From Uloborus plumipes (lineage: Eukaryota > Arthropoda > Arachnida > Araneae > Uloboridae), in the NCBI GenBank assembly GCA_038373865.1, contig JAXGGA010001668.1:80299-144298 (forward strand): 64,000 nt of DNA, written 5' to 3'. The notes below the pieces were generated by a model. The model did not search any database and was not told where the DNA came from. It saw only the letters and a program-made list of their open reading frames with translations. Both the position numbers and the translations under genes were made by a program. Shown in pieces: positions 25,701-35,636 of this stretch. Each line of letters begins with the position of its first letter. Positions within the stretch are counted from its first letter, which is position 1.

Positions 25701-25731
<31 letters not shown>

Positions 25732-28547
25732 TAAATAAATAAATAAATAAAAGTACAAAGAGCATCAAACACATTTTATCAAAGAAAGAAAAAGAAAAAA
25801 AAAAAAAAAGCTCGTCCGTTAATAAAATGTCTCGAATTTCACTTTTAATCTGTTGCCAGTTGTTAAATATAAATAAAGAATAAAATGTTCTCGTGAATGA
25901 AAAATTTTTGTTACAAAAAAAACATCGTCTGCCAAAAAAAAAAAAAAAATAATAATAAATAAAATAAAACAAATGAATAAATAAACAAAAAATCGTCTGC
26001 ACAGTCAGTAATTTTTTTTCTGAGCCTGCATTTCCGCCATGTTTGCGGAGTCGGAGTCGGAATCAGAGTCCTCACAGAAGATTACTCAGAAAAGTACGTT
26101 ACAAACATTATTTATCAAAACCATTTTCTTACAAAGTTAGTTTGAAGGAAATCCGACTTTAAGTTCAGGATCAACATTCAACTCAAATTCCTCGTAGACG
26201 CTAATGTTAATTTTTTTTTCTGAACGGTTCAATATTGAACGAAAAATGGTTCAAATCAAAAAGCGAAATATGGGAATGAGCCTCTCCGAGATCTTTCAAA
26301 CAAAAAAAAGTTTATTTCATTCGGACGGTTCACTCAAAAGTTATTAGGTGGGGAAAGGTTGCTTGAACTGTTCAATGTTGAACGAAAAAGTGTTCAAATT
26401 GAAAATTTAAATACGGTAATGAAGTATCCTTGCTGAGATCCTTCGAACAAAAAAAAGTTTATTTAAATCGGACTGTTCACTCAAAAGATATTAGGGGTGA
26501 CAGCTTGATTGAGCGGTTCAATGTTGAACGAAAAATTGTTCAAATCGAAAATGTAGATACGGGAATGAAGTATCCTTGAAAAGATCTTTCGAACAAAAAA
26601 AAGTTTGTTCAAATCGGATTGTTCACTCAAAAGTTAGCATCGCGGGACCGGTTGTTTGAACGGTTCAAAGTTGAACCAAAAATTGTCCAAATCGAAAAAT
26701 CAAATATGGGAATGAGCTGCACTCGATGAGATCTTTCGAACAAAAAAAAATTTATTCCATTCGGACGGTTCACTCAAAAGTTATTAGGTGGAGAAAGGTT
26801 GCTTAAAAGGTTCAATGTTGAACCAAAAGTGTTCAAATTGAAAATTTAAATACGGTAATAAAGTATCCTTGCCGAGATGCTTCAAACAAAAAAAAGTTTG
26901 TTTAAATCGGACTGTTCATTCAAAAGTTATTAGGGGTGACAGCTTGATTGAGCGGTTCAATGTTGAACGAAAAATTGTTCAAATCGGAAATGTAAATACG
27001 GGAATGAAGTACCCTTGAAAAGTTCTTTCCAACAAAAAAAAGTTTGTTCAAATCGGACTGTTCATTAAAAAGTTAGTATCGCGGGACCGGTTTTTTGAAC
27101 GGCTCAAAGTTGAACCAAAAATTGTTCAAATCAAAAAATCAAATATGGGAATGAGCTGTACTCGCCGAGATCTTTCCAACAAAAAAAAGTTTGTCAAAAT
27201 CGGAATGTTCATTCAAAAGTTATTAGGGGGGACAGACAGACCGACCGACAGACCGACCGACCGACCGACCGACACACAAATTCCCCATCTCAATACCCTA
27301 CTTTCAAATTTTTAATTTTTCGATATTCATTTTACTTTTTTATTTTTTTAACTTGGCGATATTTTTTTAACTTGGCGATATTTTTTGGACTTGGCGATAT
27401 TTTTTAGATGCATTAAGCTACTTTTAATACTTTTTTCGTCTTTCTTTTATTTTTAACGGGAAAGTAGGCTAAAAAATGCAAAAGATCAATTTAAACGCAG
27501 ATTTGCTGTACTTTCATCTCCATCGTGAAGTCATTGATGAGCATATTAGAGTAAATCATGGCGTCACTTGTTGAAATTTTAAGTATTCATTAGTAAGTTT
27601 TGAAATCATGCAATAAATGTTACGTCTTCAAAAAGTCACGAAAACCGTTTGTGACTAAATTTGAATGAACTGACACTTTTCTGGTATTCTGCTACTTTAA
27701 TAAGTCAAGGGGTTTCAAAATTTTTTAAAAATTTAATTTTGAAAAATTATTAAAAATATTTTATCTTCTAAAGCACTTATTTGTACTATTATTGTTATTA
27801 TTATCGTTGTTGTTGTTGGTATTTTTCTTCACAAGGACATTTTTAATTCATTTTGTTCTAAGCATGTTCGAGTCATACGTACGTGGTGATTGATGGTTCC
27901 CGCCTCCCTTTAGGTTCAAAAGTAACATTCTAATGGTAAAACAAATGGGGTATTAGTCAAGGGCGGCTCCAGAAAGTTTTCAAGGGAGGGGCGATTGATC
28001 TTTGTTACTCCATCTGGTTTACAAATATTGATCGCAAAAGTTTCGGACTTCAATTTCGAAATACTTCCGGGGGAGAGAATCAAAACTCCTTCACTAAACT
28101 TCATTAAACTCGTACAAAAATGCATTTTTAGAACTTCAATGTGGAAAAACTACCAGTGAAAAGCTCCCCAAGGATGGGGCGATCGCCCATGTCGCCCCTC
28201 CCTTGTATCCGCTCCCGGTATTCTATTAGTATAACGCTCTGGTTAAATAGTAAATTTACTGATGGCAACACTGACATCAATGGTTCATTACATAACTGTT
28301 TAGTTCCGACCTGAATGAACTAATTAACTAAAGCGCTGAATGACTTTTTATGTTATAAAATTATTTCCTTTACTTTTAGGGGAAAATGTTACAGAATTAA
28401 CTCTATCATATGTAACACTGCTATGTAACGCTAATATTAAATTCTGAATTTTTGTCCTCCCATTAACAATCATCATCATTCACTTTTTTTTAGCCTGGAC
28501 ACACCCTTTTTGAAATTCCCCGGTACCCTTTGGCCATACTATTGGAA
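20367..28547 (+). CDS. Choline/ethanolamine kinase, 5' exons only
   Basis: Probable choline kinase, which phosphorylates choline with ATP in the first step of the CDP-choline route to phosphatidylcholine in the cytosol. Exons 20367-20494, 23463-23685, 24457-24584 and probably 28494-28547 join in phase with GT-AG introns. The reading shows LKLCRDFLGGPW, then SGGLSNTLYHCALP, VLLRIYG, LSERSLGPKLYGLFP, GRLEEYIP and AREMAKVHALDVP, matching the N-terminal lobe of the family including the nucleotide-loop region. About 177 residues are covered of the 390-450 usual in the family. The catalytic lobe (HNDxxxxN and the DFEY metal-binding motif) was not found between 28548 and the window end. The next genes are translin (+) and a K+ channel (-), so either the last exons lie beyond 64000 past nested genes, or the locus is broken. 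Confidence 0.85.
20852..21100 (-). pseudogene. Mariner-family transposase C-terminus remnant
   Basis: Within choline kinase intron 1. Read on the - strand it gives NPSDLTTSDFFACDYIKSLV and ends GGHTWWIH-stop, resembling the SPDLxxxDFFLWGYxKxxV block and the C-terminal tail of mariner/IS630-type transposases. The upstream catalytic part was not recognised. The flank AGAGTATTCCAAAAAGTATA at about 20745 could be its terminus. Confidence 0.6.
21653..21762 (+). mobile_element. 3' fragment of the hammerhead-bearing element
   Basis: Starts at GAAACTGCAGTCCATGG, the 3' half of the hammerhead, and continues through GAACGAGTTGGCGG to GGCGGTTACTCACTGCTTT, as in the copies at 44640 and 47619. The CTGATGA half is missing, so no ribozyme can form. 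Confidence 0.75.
22248..22419. mobile_element. hAT MITE, 172 bp
   Basis: Ends CAGACTCGTCATTT and CAGGCCCGTCATTT (inverted), flanked by TTTGAAAT and TTTGAAAC (7 of 8). In choline kinase intron 1. Confidence 0.75.
22967..23074. mobile_element. Short MITE with CCCARGTAGCACA ends
   Basis: A 108-bp element with inverted ends CCCAAGTAGCACA and CCCAGGTAGCACA and internal AAACGTTT-like repeats. The duplication is unclear because both flanks are A-rich (AAAAGA-like). Confidence 0.6.
23203..23436. mobile_element. GCGATCGCCC-family MITE, degraded copy
   Basis: Related to 1059-1302 by GGGAGGGGCAATTGA and GGGGTGATCGCCTCC. Its right end lies only about 26 bp before the exon 2 acceptor, so it supplies or abuts the branch-point region. 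Confidence 0.5.
23463..23685 (+). CDS. Choline kinase exon 2
   Basis: Acceptor TTTTCAG at 23456-23462, donor GTAAGT at 23686. Encodes SGGLSNTLYHCALP through LLRIYG and SERSLGPKLYGLFP to GRLEEYIP, the best conserved stretch of the N-terminal lobe. GC content is higher than the flanks. The open frame that runs on to 23901 ignores the donor and is not the gene end. Confidence 0.92.
24457..24584 (+). CDS. Choline kinase exon 3
   Basis: Acceptor TTTCAAG ends at 24456; other nearby AGs give an immediate stop. Encodes SRSLKRADIRILSTSIAREM, KVHALDVPI and WETSLKK, matching the family segment SRxLxxxELxxPxISxxIAxxMAxxHxMxMP. Donor GTAAGA at 24585, phase 2. Confidence 0.85.
24779..25358. mobile_element. 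hAT MITE rich in GTAGCGCGCTAC-type repeats
   Basis: Inverted ends CAGTGGTTGGAA and CAGTGGTCGGAA with a perfect 8-bp duplication GTCAAGAC (24771-24778, 25359-25366). The subterminal regions repeat TAGT/GTAG words. In choline kinase intron 3. Confidence 0.85.
26225..27240. repeat. Higher-order satellite array, left arm
   Basis: Seven monomers start near 26228, 26371, 26517, 26664, 26811, 26956 and 27103 (period 143-147 bp). Each has GGTTCAATGTTGAACG, TTGTTCAAATCG, a GATCTTTCGAACAAAAAA block and CACTCAAAAGTTATTAGG. Three monomer types alternate, marked by GGAAAGGTTGC, GGTGACAGC and CGCGGGACCGG, giving a three-monomer unit of about 440 bp. Confidence 0.85.
27958..28217. mobile_element. GCGATCGCCC-family MITE, copy 2
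   Basis: Left end CAAGGGCGGCTCCAG, right end CCGCTCCCG. The flanks GTATTAGT and GTATTCTA share the first five bases only. High similarity to 1059-1302 through TTTCGGACTTCAATTTCG and ACTTCCGG. Confidence 0.6.
28494..28547 (+). CDS. Choline kinase exon 4 (probable)
   Basis: A 54-base exon between TTTTTTTAG and GTAAGA keeps phase 2 on both sides. It reads LDTPFLKFPGTLWPYYWK, which loosely fits the family segment after the conserved His-x-Met (PFxKxPxxL). As 54 is a multiple of 3 it could be a cassette exon. The similarity is weak, so the call rests mainly on phase and splice signals. Confidence 0.4.
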
Positions 28548-28772
28548 GTAAGATTCATGCGACTACTATTTTTCTGATCAATGAATTTTTGAGGAATATA
28601 CCTATATCCGCATTTTTGTTAAAAGTTACCACAATAGTTTTCATCCTTCACTAAAGAGGATATGTAATGTTATTTTTTCCCCTATGTTGTTCTGGATTCG
28701 CCGCTGTGTATGAATGGCGCCATGGTTTGATCTCTCTTCTGCTGTTTGCGAGTACAGTCGAACCTCCATATC

Positions 28773-29664
28773 AGTGGCGGCGCTAGCTATGGGGCAAGGG
28801 GGGCAATTGCCCCCCTGTCGGGAACGTCTTGCCCCCCCATCGGGGAAAATTTCGTGCTTCGTCGGGAAAAAATTTCCGACGATCAAATTTGAGCGCCGAA
28901 AATGTTTCTGATTCCGACGGATTGGTAATTCTCTTCGAATAAAATTATGCAACGAAAAAAACTTTTTTTTTCAAAAACATTCTCAGTATTTGACAACTTG
29001 CACGATTTCAGACCAATTTCGAACACGAGAACCTTCGGGAAGCCGGTAGCAACAAGAGGAATTGGCGAGCTGCGGTCGTATCTCTTGAACGAACGTTAAG
29101 TTCCGCTGGAGAAAATTATTTTTGTTCAGGTTGAAAAGGGCAAATCTTCCTTTTTTTTTTCTCAACAGCGGTTCCCACCCGCAAATCGCCAGCAGCATGG
29201 CAAACGGACATTCATTGTCACTTTTCTGAGAATCTGATGATCATCAACGACAAAGTAGCTGCTTAATTGCCCTAACCTCATTTAAGACCAGCCGCTAGAC
29301 ACGTGTTTCTCTGAGGGCTTTTGTCACCCACCAACTGGAGAGGAGCACGGGATTAGACCCCTTTTTCCTACTTGGACGGCGAATGCCGCGGGTTCCCGCG
29401 CATTGCATATCGAGCTAAAGAAGCGAAGCACGCAGCACACCCCAGTTTTAACTCGAAAACTTTTCATTCACGGAGTTACTTCTTTCTTAGCAAGAAGAAA
29501 AAAATTGGAACAATATTTGAACGAATTAAAACTTAACAGAATAGAACAGATGTAAATCATCTCCAGAACGCAGAAGTAACTGGGTAAGTGTATTATAAAC
29601 TTTTGGAATGCTTTTTTTTAACAATAGGAGCAGGAGCAATTTGAATTTGATGTTTTCTTTTTTT
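28773..29664. other. Repeat-derived GC-rich sequence, hAT-like end
   Basis: Begins CAGTGGCGGCGCTAGC followed by GGGGGGCAATTGCCCCCC. A related inverted end, CAGAGGTGGCGCTAGG, is at about 32692, so this may be one side of a hAT-like element into which the right arm of the large inverted repeat was inserted. The flanking octamers do not match, so the boundary is not proven. Frames inside are not genes. Confidence 0.4.
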
Positions 29665-29829
29665 AGCCTACTTTCCCGTTAAAAATAAAAGAGACGAAAA
29701 AAGCATTAAAATTGGCTTAATGCATCTAAAAAATGTCGCCAAGTCCAAAAAATATCGCCAAGTAAAAAAAAGTCAAAAAAAAACAAAAAAATGAAATAAA
29801 TATCGAAAAATTAAAAATTTGAAAGTAGG

Positions 29830-30745
29830 GTATTGAGATGGGGAATTTGTGTGTCGGTCGGTCTGTCTGTCCCCCCCTAATAACTTTTGAATGAACATTC
29901 CGATTTGGACAAACTTTTTTTTTGTTGGAAAGATCTCGGCGAGTACAGCTCATTCCCATATTTGATTTTTCGATTTGAACAATTTTTGGTTCAACTTTGA
30001 GCCGTTCAAATAACCGGTCCCGCGATACTAACTTTTGAATGAACAGTCCGATTTGAACAAACTTTTTTTTGTTCGAAAGGTCTTTTCAAGGATACTTCAT
30101 TCCCGTATCTACATTTTCGATTTGAACAATTTTTCGTTCAACATTGAACCGTTCAAGCAACCTTTCCCCACCTAATAACTTTTAAGTGAACCGTCCGAAT
30201 TGAATAAAGTTTTTTTTGTTCGAAAGATCTTATCAAGAATACTTTATTCCCGTTTTTAAATTTCCGATTTGAACAATTTTTCGTTCAACATTGAACCGTT
30301 CAAACAAGCTCTCACCCCTAATAACTTTTGAGTGAACCGTCCGATTTAAACAAACTTTTTTTTGTTCGAAAGATCTCGGCAAGGATACTTCATCCCCGTT
30401 TTTAAATTTCCGATTTGAACAATTTTTCGTTCAACATTGAACCGTTCAAACAAGCTCTCACACCTAATAACTTTTGAATGAACAGTCCGATTTAAACAAA
30501 CTTTTTTTTGTTCAAAAGATCTCAGCAAGGATGCTTCATTACCGTATTTAAATTTTCAGTTTGAACATTTTTTTTTGTTCAACATTGAACTGTTCAAACA
30601 ACCTTTCCCCACCTAATAACTTTTAAGTGAACCGTCCGAATTGAATAAACTTTTTTTTGTTCGAAAGATCTCGTAGAGGCTCATTCCTATATTTCACTTT
30701 TCAATTTGAACCATTTTTCGTTCAATGATGAACCGTTCAGAAAAC
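29830..30745. repeat. Higher-order satellite array, right arm
   Basis: Inverted counterpart of the left array: repeated CGTTCAACATTGAACCG, TTTTGTTCGAAAGATCT and CCTAATAACTTTT blocks, about six monomers of ~146 bp. The three-type order is less regular than in the left arm, with two adjacent monomers of the same type (CAAGCTCTCACxCC). Confidence 0.8.
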
Positions 30746-31769
30746 ATTTTAACATGAGCGCCTACGGAGAAATTTAAATTGAATGTTGATTCTGAACTTC
30801 AAGGCGGATTTCCTTCAAACTAACTTTGTAAGAAAATGGTTTTGATAAATAATGTATTGTAAAGTACTTTTTTGAATAATCTTCTGTGAGGACTCTGATT
30901 CCGACTCCGACTCCGCAAACATGGCGGAAATGCAGGCTCAGAAAAAAATGACTGACTGGGCAGACGATTTTTTGTTTATTTATTTATTTGTTTTGTTTAA
31001 TTTATTATTATTTTTTTTTTTATCAGACGATTTTTTTTGTTAACAAAAATTTTTCATTCACGAGAGCATTTTATTCCTTATTTATATTTAACAACTGGCA
31101 ACGGATTAAAAATGAAACTCAAGACATTTTATTAACGAACGAGTTTTTTTTTCTTTCTTTGATAAAATGTGTTTTGAAGTTCTTTGTACTTTTATTTTAT
31201 TTATTTATTTTTTTTTCTTTTGAAAACGATTGTGGAATTTTTCTACGGAAGAACTATAGCAGTTACATTCTTTTAAAGGTGCGACAAAACTTTATTGACT
31301 CGTTTATTTACTTTTTACGTGTCTATTTTATCTGATGAGAGGGGTATATTTTGCTTTCAGAAATCAGCTTTAAGTGCAAAAAGATATGTTTGACATAATT
31401 TTTAGTTTTAGATAATCAAGAGAATATTGATCAGATGCTACAATGCCTATGTCGATGTACGGGAAAGTAGGCTCGTTTAGTTCTTGACAGAACTTCTTGT
31501 TCTTTCTTTCATTTAAAAATGTGCACATTTAGATAGCAACGAGTTAATAATTAAATCTACATACTTTGTGTGTTTGGAGGTGAGGGAACAAAAAAGTGTT
31601 GATACTTTTGTTTCGCTCCTATTTTTCTCTCTCAAGCAGAATAGTTTAAAGCTAATTCTTTTTATTTATTGATTTCAATTACACTTCATTTATTTTTCAT
31701 TTCCTTTTTTCGTTTCGTGTATCCTCTGAAATTCTCAATCCTCATTTTTAAGGATCCTCATTTTCAACC

Positions 31770-31895
31770 CCCCAACATGGAAGGGGGTTATAAAGTTGAC
31801 GTGTCTGTGTGTTTGTCGATCTGTGTATCTGTCTGTGGCACTCTAGAGCCTAATCGGATGGAGCGATTTCAAAAAAAAAAAAAAAATGTTTGAAA
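31770..31895. repeat. Fragment of a GTCTGT-rich dispersed element
   Basis: GGGGGTTATAAAGTTGACGT, then GTCTGTGTGTTTGTC and CCTAATCGGATGGAGCGATT, then an A run. This arrangement (T/G-rich microsatellite followed by 'cctaaacggatg') is common in arthropod dispersed repeats. No ends were located. Confidence 0.45.
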
Positions 31896-33206
31896 GGAGA
31901 GTTGATCGCGATTGTTCTTAGCTAGATCGCGTCTTCGAATGACATTAATTAACGAAGATAGTAATTAAAAACCTTTAGAACGTTTTTCCCTATTTTTGAA
32001 GAGAAAAAATACTTGAAAAGCTTAAACAACTATATATATATAAAAAAAAATGCGTCTGATAGAATGTGTTTGGAACTTCTATGTTATATAGCATTCGAAT
32101 ATTAACTAACGTTTTTTAGCAAATGCGGCCTTACATTTATGATATTAGATATAGTATATTACGATTTATGATTGTCGGTCGACGGGAAAAGAAAACTCAA
32201 TGATTTAAAATGTTTTTCTATCGCCATTTTCTATTTGTTAACAATTTAAAATACGAGTAATTGTATAAAGCAGTAAGAAACCGCTCCTAATCCAGGGCTA
32301 AATTGATTTTAGTAGGAGGTTTTAAAAGAATACTAAATTTTTCCTCTTTATTCTGCTTTTGCGACTGACGAATTTGCTAGTAAGGAGTATCTTTCCTTTT
32401 ACGTGTTTACCTTGTTCTCTCGAAAAAAATTAAATATATTTAAATTTAAAATGCTTTTGAGCAGTGTAGTTCATTTTAATCTGGGTCGGGGGTTTTAAAA
32501 TTTTTTAATCTTTGTACTTGTACTATTTAGTTTTAGTTTCATGGTAAGAACGATTACCTTTCAATCGAATGCATCATAAAAAATTGAAAAACTGGGGACA
32601 GGGGAGGGGGGTAACTAAATTTTTGAATTATATCTGTGCCCCCCTGTCGGGCAAGCTTGCCCCCCTGTCGGACATTTCCTAGCGCCACCTCTGCCCCCAG
32701 ATATTTCAGCTAGCGACGGCCCTGGGTGTGGTGTAGTGGACTCTGTGGATCACTTTGTTCTTTCGTGTCAGCTACAGAAGTCCAGAGAAGGTTACTCAGG
32801 AAATCAGTTGGTTGTGCCCCCATCTCCTTCTCTTCCCTTTTGTGGTTGGATAGGCATAGGTCCGCCTTTCGGGCAGTTCGCTCTGTTTGTCGGTTTCTGA
32901 TTTTGTGCGGTCGGTTTTGTTGAGTTGGGTTCTTTGATGCACCATGCACGGTCTGTAGTTTTGGACCGTTCTTTTTGAGGATTATTGGAGGCAAAGCCTT
33001 ATATCAAAGTTTTAAAACACAAGAATTTAAACTTGTTGATTTATTTTATCTTGGACGTTATAAATGAACAAAAGTCCACCATTATTTTTCAAAATAATAC
33101 TTTACTTTTTTAGTGATTATTTAAAAATATCGCATGGGTGTCCCACTTAACCTATACTAAAAGGAAAAGAGGTCACCCACCTTTTATTTAAATTTGAAGC
33201 AACGTA
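31896..33206. other. No gene supported
   Basis: Mostly AT-rich. A GC-richer block at 32690-32995 has no recognisable product on either strand. CAGGGCCGTCGCTAGCTG (inverse, at 32725) looks like another hAT-style end. Confidence 0.4.
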
Positions 33207-33214
33207 ATCTAAAA

Positions 33215-33776
33215 CAGCGGTTCTCGACCTTTTTTGACCAGCGGACTATCAAGAAGTTTTGAAAAAACCCGGACAGGTGATGTTCTTTTCTTGTCTTTTT
33301 CTCCTCTTTTTTTTCGGGGGAGGGGGAGGGTCCTTCATTTGCAGATCGATAATACATGTTTTTTTTTTTTTTTTTCGACTTAAAAGAAAAAAAAAAAAAA
33401 AACTTTCGACAAAAGTGCCATTAAATATAGTGAAAAAGTATTATGAATGGCTGTGGTTTTTTCTCTTTTTTTACAGAATAATAAAAATAACTAATAAACT
33501 AACATAAGTAATTATTTCAATAATCAGATATAACTAATTAACATAGCTGAAAATCATAGAAAGCAAGAAAATTAATCACGATTCACGATATTAACCTAAA
33601 TGTCGTCGTATAGGGTATTATTAGTATTATTATTCTATTTTCTTTTCTTTCTTTCTCTCTCTCTCTCTCTTGAGTGAAAACTTTTTTTAAGGTGGATAAT
33701 CAAAAATCTCTAAGGAACAGTCAAATTTTTCTGCGGACCCGTGCTGGTCTACCGGACCACCGATTACGAACCGCTG
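33215..33776. mobile_element. hAT element remnant, 562 bp
   Basis: Ends CAGCGGTTCTCGACC and CAGCGGTTCGTAATCGG (inverted) with a perfect 8-bp duplication ATCTAAAA (33207-33214, 33777-33784). The interior is T-rich with no transposase. The style resembles Charlie-like hAT ends. Confidence 0.85.
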
Positions 33777-34495
33777 ATCTAAAAAAGGAGTCTTTCTTGA
33801 AAAGAAGGAAAATTTTTACTGAAAATTTATTGAAAGCCTTAATCTCCATATATTGTTTCTCTAAGCCGAATCCTATACCCGATCGAAACTCGCTCATTTC
33901 TTTATCGAATTGCATGAAAATTTATGATTTTGAAGCTTATCCCGTGGGCTATTGACGAAAATTAGACCCACCCTCTAAAAAGTGTCGGTTCGTTTTTTAT
34001 TCGAACTTCAATTTTTGGGCACAAAATTGACTCTATCTAGCGAAATAATTGTCGTATCGTCTCCATTTTGATTTCATTCGAAAGATTAAAAAAAATGCGT
34101 TCTTTAGAACGTTTCTCCGCTAGCGCCGCGTAACGAGAATCTCGAAAATCCACGTTTAAGCGACTTATAAGCGATTGAAGTTTGAAAAAGTTAAATTTTT
34201 TGCTCAACTGTTAAAATATCGTTACCATTGTTGTTCAAAGCAATTTTAAATGCGACATTTCAAGCCAAGGCTTAGCTCGGTAAACCTTAATTGTAACTTT
34301 TATTGTTTCAAAATACTATGGTAGTTTTGCGATAACGTTAGTATTTAGTTTAGTAGTAGCCTTAGGTATTTTATTTTAATATAGGGTATCACTTTTGTAG
34401 TAGTTGTAAAAGTGAACGTGTCTTTGATCTCTTTGAAAAGTTGTCAGAACGACGGCAGTTGATGGCGATATTGTGCAAACGTACAAGATTTTACA

Positions 34496-34844
34496 ATGCC
34501 AAGGAACAGGGTACCAACAGGCAGACTAACAGGAAGGTGTCTACTACCTAGACAATATTAGACAATTCAACAATGCTTTGGCCTTCGCTTCAGTCAAAGT
34601 GGACTCAGTTAACATTCCTGGCAGAGGTCCATATTGTTTTAAACTACATGGTCAAGTGTACCATATGATCGGGAACTTGCAACCTCCGGCAGGGACTACA
34701 CCAACTTACGCTGCACTTTTCTTTATAGATTTCGACACTGCGCTGCAACTTCGGGCAGATAATGAAGCCAATAAAAATTGTCGTATTAAATTTTAAGTTT
34801 AGAGTTTTTTTTTTTTTTGGCGGAATTCCGCACGGGTCACCTAG
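34496..34844 (+). mobile_element. Helitron, internally deleted, 3' end intact
   Basis: The 3' end has the palindrome GCGGAATTCCGC (34820-34831), then ACGGGTCAC and CTAG (34841-34844) followed by T, the classical Helitron terminus. Upstream, an ATG at 34496 and a second frame carry pieces of the Helitron Rep/helicase protein. The 5' TC end was not located and may lie upstream of 34496. Confidence 0.8.
34551..34796 (+). pseudogene. Helitron Rep/helicase protein fragment
   Basis: Reads DNIRQFNNALAFASVKVD, then GRGPYCFKLHGQVYHMIGNL and ALFFIDFDTALQLRADNE, matching the conserved segment before the Rep catalytic region (usually IRxYNxALxFAS...GRGPYxFRxHGQIYHxIGxL). It ends at a stop soon after NKNC. 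The short N-terminal piece at 34496 is in another frame, so an internal deletion joined the two. Confidence 0.85.
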
Positions 34845-35566
34845 TCTATATGTATTGTAGTGCCATATCTATAAAGTGGGATCCGGCTAAAAGATCCGTA
34901 ACCAAAAGGTCCACGGGCTTCTATCCTTCGGATATTTTGGACGTGGATCTTCCGTTCGTGGAATTTCCATCCCACATTCCTAGAAAATGAACATAATATA
35001 CTTGATTAAGATCAATTTTGGCAACTTAACAAACATTATAGGTCGAAAAAATAAAGTATAAACACTATCAATGACAGCATTTATTTAAACTTGGCTGAGA
35101 GAGAATTGTTATCTCTTCATAACTCAGTAATAATTCCAATATTATCTGAATCAAGCTATTTCTGTTCTTTCTTTCAAATTTCAAAAATTAGAGTTACATA
35201 CATTTCACTTTATAACTTTCTTTGATGTAAGTTTCAAATACATAGTTTCCAACTTTTGCAGTTTTTTTAGCTGAACTATGAATTTCTTCCAAGTCTACAT
35301 AATTATCTTGTATTTCAGTATAAAAATTCCTCATCATATTTGCTTTTCATTTTAAATCAACCTAAAAAGTAATGATCGACTGAAAAACGACTTATTTCAC
35401 CAAAATAAAAGAAGAAAATGCCAATAACAAGCTGAAAATTCCAACTTTTTTCAAGTTATTTCATAAAAATAGAATTTTGAACGGTAAGGGGGAATGAGTC
35501 ATATATTTACTGTTGATTTTTCTGACTATCTATATTCCGTATTTTTAGTGGTCATGTAATGTTAAA
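34845..35566. other. No gene; possible small MITE at 34876-34976
   Basis: GTGGGATCC and GGAATTTCCATCCCAC could be inverted ends of a ~100-bp repeat containing GATCCGTAACC and TGGATCTTCCG. The rest is AT-rich. Confidence 0.3.
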
Positions 35567-35636
35567 ATACAAATACAAATACAAATGTGGCGACCAGCAG
35601 CAGGCTCAGGGCCCAACTTGGCTGGTCCTAGTCAAA

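Larger units (their letters stand above)
25419..31502. repeat. 6-kb inverted repeat with two ~2-kb arms
   Basis: Left arm 25419-27481 and right arm 29660-31502 are inverted copies with indels and moderate divergence; the spacer is about 2.2 kb. Each arm has CCTACTTTCCCGT near its outer end and the inverse near its inner end, so each may be an element copy with its own ends. Each carries an array of ~146-bp monomers, a run of GACC/GACA repeats (left arm, 27230-27272) and AT-rich flanks. No transposase was seen. The spacer holds a probable choline kinase exon (28494-28547) and a MITE. Confidence 0.85.

Noticed and set aside
28641..28952. 103-codon - strand frame
   Set aside because: Lies in GC-rich transposon end sequence shared with the 32.6-kb region; no domain.
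31330..31345. CTGATGA as another hammerhead core
   Set aside because: No GAAA after a possible stem II; other isolated CTGATGA sites (5511, 5569, 29232) also lack it.
28773..32692. A single 3.9-kb hAT element enclosing the right satellite arm
   Set aside because: Ends are similar, but the flanking octamers do not match, so the pairing is unproven.
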